Positions 19,370-28,455 of a stretch of 40,656 nt of DNA are shown here, one piece after another (position 1 is the stretch's first letter; each line of letters opens with the position of its first letter). A program made the translations under genes and the position numbers. Source of the stretch: a virus; IMG/VR virus record IMGVR_UViG_3300030116_006541, positions 1 to 40,656 of that record. One strand, given 5' to 3'. A model generated the notes under the pieces. It was not told the origin of the DNA, ran no database searches, and worked only from the letters and a program-made list of their open reading frames with translations.

Positions 19370-21579
19370 TGTACGAGCAAAATTTATGTAAAGTTGTAGA
19401 TCATATAAAGATCAATACAATTAAAAGACTTAATAAGTCTAAGAAATGGAAGTATGGATATAATAAAGAGCATGATGTTGTTATTATATCTAAAACTGGC
19501 ATGATAGGTGACGTTATTGAAATACAAAATTTAAAAATAGCATTACCTAAACAACCTAAAAACGTACATAAATTTGAGCATGACAAATGGCAAGTAACTC
19601 CATACCCAAAAGAATTACAAAGAATAAAAACTATATTTGACTGGAGAGAATATCCAGACGATTTTAAAGAAAACTACGCAGACTATATAGAAGAAGAGTT
19701 TGTAAAAAGAGAAGAAGGTTTCTGGTTTTATAATTTAGGTAAACCAACTTATATAACAGGAACACATTATATGTACCTACAATGGAGTAAAATAGATGTA
19801 GGTAATCCAGATTATAGAGAAGCAAATAGGTTGTTTTTTATATTTTGGGAAGCTTGTAAAGCAGATAACAGATGTTACGGTATGTGTTATCTTAAAAATA
19901 GACGATCTGGTTTTTCGTTTATGGCATCAGGTGAAACTGTTAATATGGCTACAATATCAAACGATGCAAGATTTGGTATATTGTCAAAAACAGGTGCTGA
20001 TGCTAAAAAGATGTTTACTGACAAGGTAGTTCCAATATCAGTTAATTATCCGTTCTTTTTTAAACCAATACAGGACGGTATGGATCGACCAAAAACAGAG
20101 CTAGCATATAGAGTGCCAGCTACTAAGTTAACAAGAAGAAAGTTAACTAGTAATGATAAAATAGAAGAGTTAGCAGGACTTGATACAACTATAGACTGGA
20201 AAAATACTGGTGATAATAGTTATGATGGTGAAAAGCTAAAACTACTAGTACATGATGAAAGTGGTAAATGGGAAAGACCTGATAACATATTAAATAACTG
20301 GCGTGTAACTAAAACAACATTAAGGTTAGGTAGTAGAATTATTGGTAAGTGTATGATGGGATCAACATCAAATGCCTTAGATAAAGGTGGTGATAACTTT
20401 AAAAAATTATACAATGATTCAGATGTTACTCAACGAAACCGTAATGGCCAAACTAATTCTGGCTTATACAGTTTATTTATACCAATGGAATGGAACTACG
20501 AGGGTTTTATTGATCAGTATGGTCAACCGGTTTTTAATACGCCTAAAGAAGAAAGATTAGATCCATGGGGAGACTTGATTGACATAGGTGTTATAGAGCA
20601 TTGGCAAAATGAAGCAGATGGTTTAAAAAATGATCAAGACGGTTTAAATGAATTTTATCGTCAGTTTCCTAGAACAGAGGAACATGCTTTTAGAGATGAA
20701 GCTAATAACAGTATATTTAACTTAGTAAAAATATACGAACAAATAGATTACAACGAAGAAACAAATCAAGGTGTTTCAACTGGTAATTTTCAATGGGTAA
20801 ACGGTATAAAAGATACAAAGGTTATGTTTTATCCAGATCCAAAAGGTAGGTTTAAAGTAAATTGGACGCCTAAACCTGAACTACAAAATAGAGTAGTAAT
20901 TAACAACGGTAGAAAATATCCGGGTAACGAGCACATGGGTGCTTTTGGCTGTGATAGTTACGATATATCTGGTACTGTAGATGGTAAAGGATCAAAAGGT
21001 TCTTTACATGGTTTAACTAAGTTTAGTATGGAAGATTGTCCACCTAGTCAATTTTTCTTAGAATACATAGCTAGACCACAAACAGCTGATATATTTTTTG
21101 AAGATGTTTTAATGGCATTAGTATTTTACGGTATGCCTTTATTGTGTGAGAATAACAAACCTAGACTTTTATATTATTTAAAACGTAGAGGATATAGAGG
21201 TTATTCAATGAATAGACCTGATAAAGTCTGGAATAAATTATCAACAGCAGAAAAAGAAATAGGTGGTATACCAAACTCAAGTGAAGATGTAAAGCAAGCT
21301 CACGCAGCTGCTATTGAGATGTATATACAAAATAATGTAGGTATTAGGCAAGATGGTTTGTGTGGTAACATGTATTTTAATAGAACATTAAACGATTGGG
21401 CTAGGTTTGATATAACAAAAAGAACAAAGTTTGATGCCACTATAAGTTCTGGGCTTGCTATAATGGCTTGTAACAAACATTTATACACGCCTTATGCAAA
21501 AATAGAAAAACAAAAGTTAAATATAAGCATATCAAGATATAAAAACAAAGGTATGAGATCAAAATTAATAAAACAATAA
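19369..21579 (+). CDS. terL: terminase large subunit (packaging ATPase/nuclease)
   Basis: 736 residues; it drives DNA into the prohead and cuts it. The ATPase has an atypical Walker A, LKNRRSGFSF (175-184), in the position of the RRRGKS-like loop of TerL enzymes. Walker B is LLVHDE (292-297), followed by SGKWERP. The nuclease domain opens with GAFGCDSYDISG, where Asp529 (and possibly Asp532) would bind metal, and continues to FFEDVLMALVFYGMP. Overall the order and spacing match a headful or crAss-like/marine podovirus TerL. The gene overlaps its predecessor by one base and is followed after one base by portal. The lack of a canonical GKT/S lysine-serine pair is notable. Confidence 0.85.
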   Translation: MYEQNLCKVVDHIKINTIKRLNKSKKWKYGYNKEHDVVIISKTGMIGDVIEIQNLKIALPKQPKNVHKFEHDKWQVTPYPKELQRIKTIFDWREYPDDFKENYADYIEEEFVKREEGFWFYNLGKPTYITGTHYMYLQWSKIDVGNPDYREANRLFFIFWEACKADNRCYGMCYLKNRRSGFSFMASGETVNMATISNDARFGILSKTGADAKKMFTDKVVPISVNYPFFFKPIQDGMDRPKTELAYRVPATKLTRRKLTSNDKIEELAGLDTTIDWKNTGDNSYDGEKLKLLVHDESGKWERPDNILNNWRVTKTTLRLGSRIIGKCMMGSTSNALDKGGDNFKKLYNDSDVTQRNRNGQTNSGLYSLFIPMEWNYEGFIDQYGQPVFNTPKEERLDPWGDLIDIGVIEHWQNEADGLKNDQDGLNEFYRQFPRTEEHAFRDEANNSIFNLVKIYEQIDYNEETNQGVSTGNFQWVNGIKDTKVMFYPDPKGRFKVNWTPKPELQNRVVINNGRKYPGNEHMGAFGCDSYDISGTVDGKGSKGSLHGLTKFSMEDCPPSQFFLEYIARPQTADIFFEDVLMALVFYGMPLLCENNKPRLLYYLKRRGYRGYSMNRPDKVWNKLSTAEKEIGGIPNSSEDVKQAHAAAIEMYIQNNVGIRQDGLCGNMYFNRTLNDWARFDITKRTKFDATISSGLAIMACNKHLYTPYAKIEKQKLNISISRYKNKGMRSKLIKQ

Positions 21580-21580
21580 C

Positions 21581-24016
21581 ATGGCTGAATCAGTTTTAAA
21601 AGGTGCTTTTCCTAGTCAAGTAGTTAGCGACATTGAAAAAGTAAGTCAGGAGTATGGCTTAAAAGTTGCTAAAGCTATAGAAAGCGAATGGTTTAGTAGA
21701 GACTCAGGTACTAATAGGTTTTTTAATAACCAAAATGAGTTTCACAAACTAAGACTATATGCTAGAGGAGAGCAGTCAATACAAAAATACAAAGATGAGT
21801 TGTCTATAAATGGCGATTTGTCTTATCTTAATTTAGACTGGAAGCCTGTACCTATTATACCTAAATTTGTAGATATAGTTGTAAATGGTATAGCTGAAAG
21901 AGCATATGATGTAAAAGCTTACTCACAAGATCCATATGGTGTTGCTAAGCGAACAGAATACATGGACTCAATATTAAGAGACATGGAAACAAAAGATTTA
22001 ACAGTATTTGCTGAAGAAGCTTTTGGTATAAGACTTACAGAAAACGATCCTGCACAGTTACCAGAAACTGAAGAAGAATTATCACTTCACATGCAGTTAA
22101 GTTATAAGCAAGAGGTTGAATTAGCTGAAGAACAAGCTATTAATGTTATATTAGAAGGTAACAATTACGAAAATATTAGAAAACGTATGTACTACGACTT
22201 AACTGTTTTAGGTATAGGTTGTGTTAAAAATACGTTTACAGAAACAGAAGGTATAAAAATAGATTATGTAGATCCTGCTAATCTAGTGTGGTCTTATACA
22301 GAAGATCCTTTCTTTGATGATTTATATTACATCGGTGAAGTTAAGTTAATACCTTTAAATGAATTAAAAAAGCAGTTTCCAAATATGACGCAAGAAGATA
22401 TGGAAGAAGCGTCTGGTGCTGGTTTTCAAAGTCGTGGTTTATTTAGATCACAAACAGAAGCAAATAACTTAGATAAAAACACTGTTCAAGTTTTATATTT
22501 TAATTATAAAACATACATGAACGAGGTTTATAAAGTAAAAGAAACATCTACAGGAGCTAGTAAGATTATAATAAAAGATGATAGTTTTAATCCTCAAATG
22601 AACCCTGCAGACGCAGAGTTTGAAGCAAGGTTTGGTAAAATATCTAGATCATTAGAAGTTTTATATGAAGGAGCATTAATAGTAGGTACTAACAAGTTAT
22701 TAAAATGGGAGTTAGCTAAAAACATGATGAGACCTAAAAGTGATTACACTAAGGTTAAAATGAATTATAGTTTAGTAGCGCCTAGAATGTATAAAGGTCG
22801 TATTGAATCTTTAGTTAGTAGAGTTACTACATTTGCTGACATGATACAGCTTACACATTTAAAACTACAGCAAGTTATGTCAAGGATGGTGCCAGATGGT
22901 GTTTATTTAGATGCTGATGGACTTGCGGAAATAGATTTAGGTAATGGTACTAATTATAACCCACAAGAAGCATTAAACATGTTCTTCCAGACTGGTAGTG
23001 TTATTGGTAGATCATTTACGCAAGAGGGTGATATGAACCCAGGTAAAGTGCCAATACAAGAAATACAAAGTGGTAATGGAGGAGCTAAATTACAGTCTCT
23101 AATACAAACATATAACTACTACCTACAAATGATCAGAGATGTCACCGGATTGAACGAGGCGCGTGACGCTAGTACACCTGATAAACAATCTTTAGTTGGT
23201 ATACAAAAACTAGCAGCTGCAAATAGTAATACAGCTACAAGGCATATATTACAAGCTGGTTTATATTTAACATCTGAAACAGCAACTGGTATTTCATTAA
23301 GAGTATCTGATGTATTAGAATACTCACCAACAAGAGATGCGTTTATACAGAAAATAGGTAATCACAATGTTGCTACGCTAGATGAAATGGGTGATTTACA
23401 TTTATATGATTTTGGTATATTTATTGAACTAGCACCAGATGAAGAAGAAAAGCAAATGTTAGAAAATAACATACAAACAGCTTTATCAGCTAGTTTAATT
23501 GATTTATCTGATGCTATAGATATTAGAGAAGTTAGAAGTGTAAAACTTGCTAATCAATTACTTAAAATAAGACGTAAGAAAAAATTAGAGCAAGATCAAA
23601 AAATGCAGCAAGAAAACATACAACAACAAGCTCAAGCAAATGCTCAAGCTCAACAAGTTGCTGCGCAAGCTGAAATACAGAAGAATCAAGCTATGGTAAA
23701 TACTAACTTACAACTTGAACAAGGTAAAGCTGCATTAGAAAAAGAAAGAATGATGCAAGAAGCTCAAGTTAAAAAAGAGTTAATGAATCATGAGTTTGAA
23801 CTTAACATGAAGCTAAAAGGCATGGAGCTTGATATAGCTAATAAAAAAGAAAAAGAAAAAGAAGATCGTAAAGATGAAAGGACTAGAATCCAAGCATCGC
23901 AACAATCTGAATTAATAGATCAAAGAAAAAGCGGAAAGCCACCTAAAAACTTTGAATCTGCAGGTAATGATATATTAGGTGGCGGTTTTGGATTGAACGC
24001 GTTTGATCCAAGATAA
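21581..24016 (+). CDS. portal protein, 811 residues
   Basis: It should form the dodecameric vertex ring for DNA entry and tail attachment. This is supported by the position between terminase and scaffold, the size (P22-class portals are about 725, T7 about 536) and sequence features. Those are an N-terminal helical domain, a central beta core (VYKVKETSTGASKIIIK; KMNYSLVAPRMYKGRIESLV), MIRDVTGLNEARDASTPDKQ, and a long C-terminal Gln/Ala/Lys/Glu-rich coiled coil (about residues 660-780) that would make the barrel. The MIRDVTGLNEA...D-x-Q-S segment is the best portal-like signature. The C-terminus is NDILGGGFGLNAFDPR. No cleavage motif is evident. Confidence 0.8.
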   Translation: MAESVLKGAFPSQVVSDIEKVSQEYGLKVAKAIESEWFSRDSGTNRFFNNQNEFHKLRLYARGEQSIQKYKDELSINGDLSYLNLDWKPVPIIPKFVDIVVNGIAERAYDVKAYSQDPYGVAKRTEYMDSILRDMETKDLTVFAEEAFGIRLTENDPAQLPETEEELSLHMQLSYKQEVELAEEQAINVILEGNNYENIRKRMYYDLTVLGIGCVKNTFTETEGIKIDYVDPANLVWSYTEDPFFDDLYYIGEVKLIPLNELKKQFPNMTQEDMEEASGAGFQSRGLFRSQTEANNLDKNTVQVLYFNYKTYMNEVYKVKETSTGASKIIIKDDSFNPQMNPADAEFEARFGKISRSLEVLYEGALIVGTNKLLKWELAKNMMRPKSDYTKVKMNYSLVAPRMYKGRIESLVSRVTTFADMIQLTHLKLQQVMSRMVPDGVYLDADGLAEIDLGNGTNYNPQEALNMFFQTGSVIGRSFTQEGDMNPGKVPIQEIQSGNGGAKLQSLIQTYNYYLQMIRDVTGLNEARDASTPDKQSLVGIQKLAAANSNTATRHILQAGLYLTSETATGISLRVSDVLEYSPTRDAFIQKIGNHNVATLDEMGDLHLYDFGIFIELAPDEEEKQMLENNIQTALSASLIDLSDAIDIREVRSVKLANQLLKIRRKKKLEQDQKMQQENIQQQAQANAQAQQVAAQAEIQKNQAMVNTNLQLEQGKAALEKERMMQEAQVKKELMNHEFELNMKLKGMELDIANKKEKEKEDRKDERTRIQASQQSELIDQRKSGKPPKNFESAGNDILGGGFGLNAFDPR

Positions 24017-24042
24017 TTTGTTTAATTATATAATATTATATT

Positions 24043-25305
24043 ATGGCTAAGAAAAAAACCGACGAGGTGGTTGAAGAAGTTCAACCTACTGAGTCAAAAA
24101 ACGAAAATAAAATTGAAACACCCAAAGAAGAGGGTGGTGATATGAAAGTTAAACTTCCTAAAATACCTAAGCAGTTTGTTAACAAAGATGATAACGAGCC
24201 TGCTAAAGTTGATTTAAGGAAGAAACCTGAAGCGGTTGAAGAAGAGGTTACAAAAGTAAACTTAGACGAACCAAAAGACGAGGTTGAAGAAAAACCTGTT
24301 GAAGAGGTAAAAGAAGAGGTACAGGAAGAAACACCTGTATTAGAAGAGGTTATTGAAGAAGAACCTAAAGCTAAAACTGAAGAAGAGGTTAAGCAAGAGG
24401 TTGAAGAAGAAGTCGAAAAACTACAAGAAAACGTAGAAGAGGCTGTTCAAGAAGCACAAGAAACAGGTCAACAACTACCAGAGAACATACAAAAAGTAGT
24501 AGAGTTCATGAATGAAACTGGTGGTAGTTTAGAAGATTACGTAAAGTTAAATCAAGATTTTAGTAATTACGATGACAATACTTTACTAAGAGAATATTTT
24601 AAGCAAACTAAACCACATCTAACAGATGATGAAGTTTCGTTTGTTATGGAAGATCTTTACTCGTGGGACGATGAAACCGACGATGCTAAAGATATTCGTA
24701 GAAAGAAATTAGCGTTAAAAGAGCAAGTTGCAAACGCTAAGAGCCATTTGGATGGCTTAAAATCCAGGTACTATGAGGAGATCAAGGCCGGTGTTAAGTT
24801 AACGCCTGATCAAAAAAAAGCCATTGATTTTTTTAATAGATACAATGAGGCAAGTGAGGAAAATCAAAAGGTAGTTGAGGAGCAAAGAAATGTATTTACA
24901 TCCAAAACAGAAAAACTGTTCAACGATGATTTCAAAGGTTTTGAATACAACGTTGGAGATAAAAAATACAGGTTCAATGTAAAAGATGCTGCTAAAGTTA
25001 AAAATAACCAAAGTGACATTAATAATTTTGTTGGTAAATTCTTAGATAAGAAACAACAACTTATGGATCCACAAGGTTATCATAAAGCTTTGTTTACAGC
25101 AAATAATCCTGATGCTATTGCAAATCACTTTTACGAACAAGGTAAAGCGGATGCTATTAAAGAAAGTATGGCAAAAGCTAAGAACGTTAATATGTCACCT
25201 AACATGACTCATACTAATAGTATAGAGAGTGGCGGTACCAAGTTTAGAGTGATTAGCGGAGATGATTCTAGCAAGCTTCGAGTAAAAATTAACAAAATTA
25301 ATTAA
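24043..25305 (+). CDS. scaffolding-type protein, 420 residues
   Basis: It lies between portal and major capsid protein, the usual place of a scaffold. About the first 140 residues are extremely acidic and repetitive (VEEKPVEEVKEEVQEETPVL); the DNA there repeats GAAGAGGTT-like units. The middle, 150-300, is helical (EDLYSWDDETDDAKDIRRKK; NAKSHLDGLKSRYYEEIKAG). The C-terminus is basic and Ser-rich (FRVISGDDSSKLRVKINKIN), as expected of a coat-binding tail. Leader TATAATATTATATTATGG is AT-rich. No protease motif is seen. A scaffold role is inferred from context and composition. Confidence 0.65.
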   Translation: MAKKKTDEVVEEVQPTESKNENKIETPKEEGGDMKVKLPKIPKQFVNKDDNEPAKVDLRKKPEAVEEEVTKVNLDEPKDEVEEKPVEEVKEEVQEETPVLEEVIEEEPKAKTEEEVKQEVEEEVEKLQENVEEAVQEAQETGQQLPENIQKVVEFMNETGGSLEDYVKLNQDFSNYDDNTLLREYFKQTKPHLTDDEVSFVMEDLYSWDDETDDAKDIRRKKLALKEQVANAKSHLDGLKSRYYEEIKAGVKLTPDQKKAIDFFNRYNEASEENQKVVEEQRNVFTSKTEKLFNDDFKGFEYNVGDKKYRFNVKDAAKVKNNQSDINNFVGKFLDKKQQLMDPQGYHKALFTANNPDAIANHFYEQGKADAIKESMAKAKNVNMSPNMTHTNSIESGGTKFRVISGDDSSKLRVKINKIN

Positions 25306-25324
25306 ACCTTAAAATTTAAAAACT

Positions 25325-26836
25325 ATGGCATTAGCTGGAACTGGTGCAGAATTAATGCACCTTACTCCTAGACCTGTAAAGGACTTATTTGGGAGTAATT
25401 ATTTAAACATCGCGGGTAACGATTTTAACTTCGCGAAACAGTTCCTTCCAGAAGTATATGAAAAAGAGGTAGAAAGATACGGTAACCGTACTATCTCTGG
25501 TTTCTTGAAAATGGTTGGCGCTGAAATGCCTATGGCTTCGGACGAAGTCGTATGGTCAGAGCAAGGCAGAATCCACGTAGCTTTTAACGATGTACAGATT
25601 GCACAAGACGATCACAGTAACTCTCAGTTTACTTTGATTGCTGACGCATCTGGTCCATCTGCTTTAAGACAGACTGCTGCACAAAAGAAGTCTTTACTTA
25701 AAGTTGGTGATACTATCGCTGTAAGTAAAAGTGGAAATACTGTTAAAGCTTATATCACTAGCATTCACGCTAGTAACGCAACTTTCGTAGCAGCACCTTA
25801 TAGTGTAGCTGATTTCTCTGCTGCAGGATCTGCATTTGATGCATCATCTGGAGCAATAACTGGAATTAAGTTATTCGTTTATGGTTCTGAATACGGAAAA
25901 GGAACTTCAGGAGTTGGTAATTCAATCGACGCTAAATTTGATTCTTTTAGTAATAAACCAATTATTCTTAGAGACAAGTATAGTGTAAACGGTTCTGACA
26001 CTGCTCAGATCGGTTGGGTTGAAGTAACTTCTGAATTAGGAACTTCAGGATACTTATGGTATCTTAAGTCTGAGCACGAAGCAAGATTAAGATTTGAAGA
26101 TCAATTAGAAATGGCAATGATTGAAGCTGAGAAAACTGCTTCTGGTGTAACTATTACTCCAGGATCATTATTCGGAGCTACAGGATTTAGCCCTAAAGGT
26201 ACTGAAGGTCTTTTCGCTGCTGTTGAATCAAGAGGTATTGTTTATAACGATGCTGACTTTGGTGATACTGGCTCAGGTGAAGGTATTGTAGAATTTGATA
26301 ACATCCTTAAAGAGCTTGATAAGCAAGGATCTATCGAAGAAAACATGATCTTCGCTAATAGAGATATTGCATTAGCAATTGACAAAATGTTAGCAAACCA
26401 AAATTCTTACGGAACTGGTGGAACATCTTATGGTGTATTCAACAACCAAGAGGATATGGCGCTTAACTTAGGTTTCTCTGGTTTCAGAAGAGGTTCTTAT
26501 GACTTCTATAAAACTGACTGGAAATACTTAAATGACAGCACTACAAGAGGTAACGCTGATGATGTAGAAGGTATTATCGTACCTGCTGGTACTTCTACTG
26601 TTTATGATCAAATTCTTGGTCAAAACGTAAAAAGACCTTTCTTACACGTTAGATATAGAGCTTCTGAAGCTGATGATAGAAGAATGAAATCATGGATCAC
26701 TGGATCTGTTGGTGGAAATTATACAAGTGATGAAGACGCAATGAACGTTCATTTCTTATCTGAGAGATGTTTATGTGTTCAAGCGGCTAACAACTTCGTA
26801 TTATTGAAGAAAACTGACGCAGTACATGGTGACTAA
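25325..26836 (+). CDS. major capsid protein, 503 residues
   Basis: The gene follows the scaffold and is closed by a strong UUCG hairpin. The protein starts MALAGTGAELMHLTPRPVKD and reads as a globular, Gly/Ala/Ser-rich beta/alpha coat protein (FLKMVGAEMPMASDEVVWSE; DNILKELDKQGSIEENMIFA; YGVFNNQEDMALNLGFSGFR). Codon choice differs from neighbours: TTC is used for Phe about as often as TTT, and ATC, AAC and GAC are frequent, while the flanking genes strongly prefer A/T-ending codons. This is the usual mark of a very highly expressed phage gene. It is probably the main client of the phage chaperonin, by analogy with T4, which uses gp31 with GroEL. Confidence 0.85.
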   Translation: MALAGTGAELMHLTPRPVKDLFGSNYLNIAGNDFNFAKQFLPEVYEKEVERYGNRTISGFLKMVGAEMPMASDEVVWSEQGRIHVAFNDVQIAQDDHSNSQFTLIADASGPSALRQTAAQKKSLLKVGDTIAVSKSGNTVKAYITSIHASNATFVAAPYSVADFSAAGSAFDASSGAITGIKLFVYGSEYGKGTSGVGNSIDAKFDSFSNKPIILRDKYSVNGSDTAQIGWVEVTSELGTSGYLWYLKSEHEARLRFEDQLEMAMIEAEKTASGVTITPGSLFGATGFSPKGTEGLFAAVESRGIVYNDADFGDTGSGEGIVEFDNILKELDKQGSIEENMIFANRDIALAIDKMLANQNSYGTGGTSYGVFNNQEDMALNLGFSGFRRGSYDFYKTDWKYLNDSTTRGNADDVEGIIVPAGTSTVYDQILGQNVKRPFLHVRYRASEADDRRMKSWITGSVGGNYTSDEDAMNVHFLSERCLCVQAANNFVLLKKTDAVHGD

Positions 26837-26854
26837 TCAATCATCTAAATAATT

Positions 26855-26886
26855 AAAGGTACGGGTGCTTCGGCACCCACACCTTT
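26855..26886 (+). terminator. UUCG-loop terminator after the major capsid gene
   Basis: AAAGGT (26855-26860) pairs with ACCTTT (26881-26886) and GGGTGC (26863-26868) with GCACCC (26873-26878). An AC/AC internal loop separates the two stems and a TTCG tetraloop caps the hairpin. ATTTTTATAAA follows. It is the strongest intrinsic terminator in the window and would set a high coat-to-downstream mRNA ratio. Confidence 0.8.
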
Positions 26887-26917
26887 ATTTTTATAAACTT
26901 TTTAATTATATTATATT

Positions 26918-27658
26918 ATGGACAATTGGGAAATAAAAGACAGACACTATATTTTGTCTGGTATAAAACAACCTTTGGTATTTACTGTACCAGGGAGACA
27001 TTCAAGAAAAAGACCTTTACTTTGGTGGGACGATAAAAAAGGAGAGCAGAGAGAACTAAGGTATGCAACAAACCAAAACTCACCGTTTGTTGATGAGCAA
27101 AAAGGTCAAATAACTCTTGGTAGGATTGTATTTAGAAATGGATCATTATATGTTCCGGCTAGAATGCAGAACTTACAAAAATTATTATCACTATATCATC
27201 CGTTAAAAGACAAAATGTATTACGAACATGATGAACAAGTGATAGCAGAAGATCAACTTGAGGTTATAAACTTAGAAGTTGATGCATTAATTGCAGCTAA
27301 ACAATTATCAGTAGATGAAGCTGAAGCTATTTTAAGAGTAGAATACGGTAACGCTGTATCTAAAATGACTTCAAAAGAAATACAAAGAGATATTCTATTG
27401 TTTGCTAAACAGAGATCAGCTTTGTTTTTACAATTAATGCAAGATGATGATGTTCATCTAAGAAACTTTGCAATAAAAGCTGTTGAAGCTAATATTATAA
27501 AGTTATCACAAGATAACAGATCATTCCAATGGGCAAGTAACGGTAGAAAGTTATTTGAAGTTCCTTTTGAAGAACACCCATACTCAGCTATATCTGCTTG
27601 GTTTAAAACCGATGACGGTTTAGAAGTAGTTAAAGCTATTGAAAAAAGATTACAATAA
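26918..27658 (+). CDS. structural protein of unknown function, 246 residues
   Basis: It lies between coat and neck genes, after the terminator and with the AT-rich leader TTTAATTATATTATATTATG. The N-terminal part is beta-like (HYILSGIKQPLVFTVPGRHS; LLWWDDKKGEQRELRYATNQ), followed by RIVFRNGSLYVPARMQNLQK. The second half is helical (VDALIAAKQLSVDEAEAILR; RDILLFAKQRSALFLQLMQD). No membrane helix or catalytic motif is seen. The location suggests a head-completion or head-decoration protein. I do not recognise the fold. Confidence 0.6.
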   Translation: MDNWEIKDRHYILSGIKQPLVFTVPGRHSRKRPLLWWDDKKGEQRELRYATNQNSPFVDEQKGQITLGRIVFRNGSLYVPARMQNLQKLLSLYHPLKDKMYYEHDEQVIAEDQLEVINLEVDALIAAKQLSVDEAEAILRVEYGNAVSKMTSKEIQRDILLFAKQRSALFLQLMQDDDVHLRNFAIKAVEANIIKLSQDNRSFQWASNGRKLFEVPFEEHPYSAISAWFKTDDGLEVVKAIEKRLQ

Positions 27659-27673
27659 TAATCACTTATAGAG

Positions 27674-27698
27674 GTAACCATCTCTATGAGGTGGTTAC
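27674..27698 (+). terminator. 10-bp hairpin with an alternative fold
   Basis: GTAACCATCT (27674-27683) pairs with AGGTGGTTAC (27689-27698), with one G-U pair and loop CTATG. ATAGAG (27668-27673) can instead pair with CTCTAT (27682-27687), which would break the larger stem. There is no U tract. It may end or process transcripts between the head and neck genes. Confidence 0.5.
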
Positions 27699-27717
27699 TT
27701 ACTATAAATAAATTAAT

Positions 27718-28452
27718 ATGGCAGTTAACGTAGACACAGTTTATCAAAGAGTATTAGCAATAGCAAATAAAGAACAAAGAGGTTATATAACACCTCAAGA
27801 ATATAACTTGCTAGCTAATCAAGCACAGCTTGAAATATTTGAACAATACTTTTATGATTTAGATCAATTTAGAGCAAAACCAGGAAACGACACTACGTAT
27901 TCTGACATGATCGATTTGATCGAAGAAAAAATAGATATTTTTGAAAAATACAGAATACCTATTCAACTACAAGATTCATCCGTAGAAAACGGATTATATT
28001 TATTACCTGACGGTTATTATCGTATGGGTGAATTATATTATCTATGTAATGGTAAATACTTAGAAATAGAAAAAATTCCTCAAAACGAAATACATCACAT
28101 CATAAACTCACCTTTAACAGAACCAACAATAAACAGACCTGTATATGTTAGAGCTACCGCTTTAACAGGAGATAACGATAGATTTGTACAGTTATACCCA
28201 ACAACTATAAACTCTGGTGTAGTATGTAATTACATATCTAGACCTAGTACAGTTGAGTGGTCTTATACAACTGTATTAGATGAAGCGTTATATAATGCTA
28301 ATAACAGTACAGACTTTGAACTACACATGTCTGAAGAAACAAATTTAGTAGTAAAAATATTAGAATTAGCTGGTATAATTATCAAGCAACAAGATGTATA
28401 CAGTATAGCTAATCAAGAAGAGGTACAAGATAAACAACAAGAAAAAGTATAA
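27718..28452 (+). CDS. neck/head-tail adaptor protein, 244 residues
   Basis: MAVNVDTVYQRVLAIANKEQ, then GYITPQEYNLLANQAQLEIF and EQYFYDLDQF is an N-terminal helical bundle that, from memory, is typical of the first neck (adaptor or ring) protein of marine podoviruses. It is followed by a beta-rich body (NGLYLLPDGYYRMGELYYLC; VVCNYISRPSTVEWSY) and a C-terminal helix (LVVKILELAGIIIKQQDVYS). The position after coat and before the larger neck protein agrees. It would sit under the portal. Leader TAAATTAATATGG has no Shine-Dalgarno site. Confidence 0.6.
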   Translation: MAVNVDTVYQRVLAIANKEQRGYITPQEYNLLANQAQLEIFEQYFYDLDQFRAKPGNDTTYSDMIDLIEEKIDIFEKYRIPIQLQDSSVENGLYLLPDGYYRMGELYYLCNGKYLEIEKIPQNEIHHIINSPLTEPTINRPVYVRATALTGDNDRFVQLYPTTINSGVVCNYISRPSTVEWSYTTVLDEALYNANNSTDFELHMSEETNLVVKILELAGIIIKQQDVYSIANQEEVQDKQQEKV

Positions 28453-28455
28453 TAA

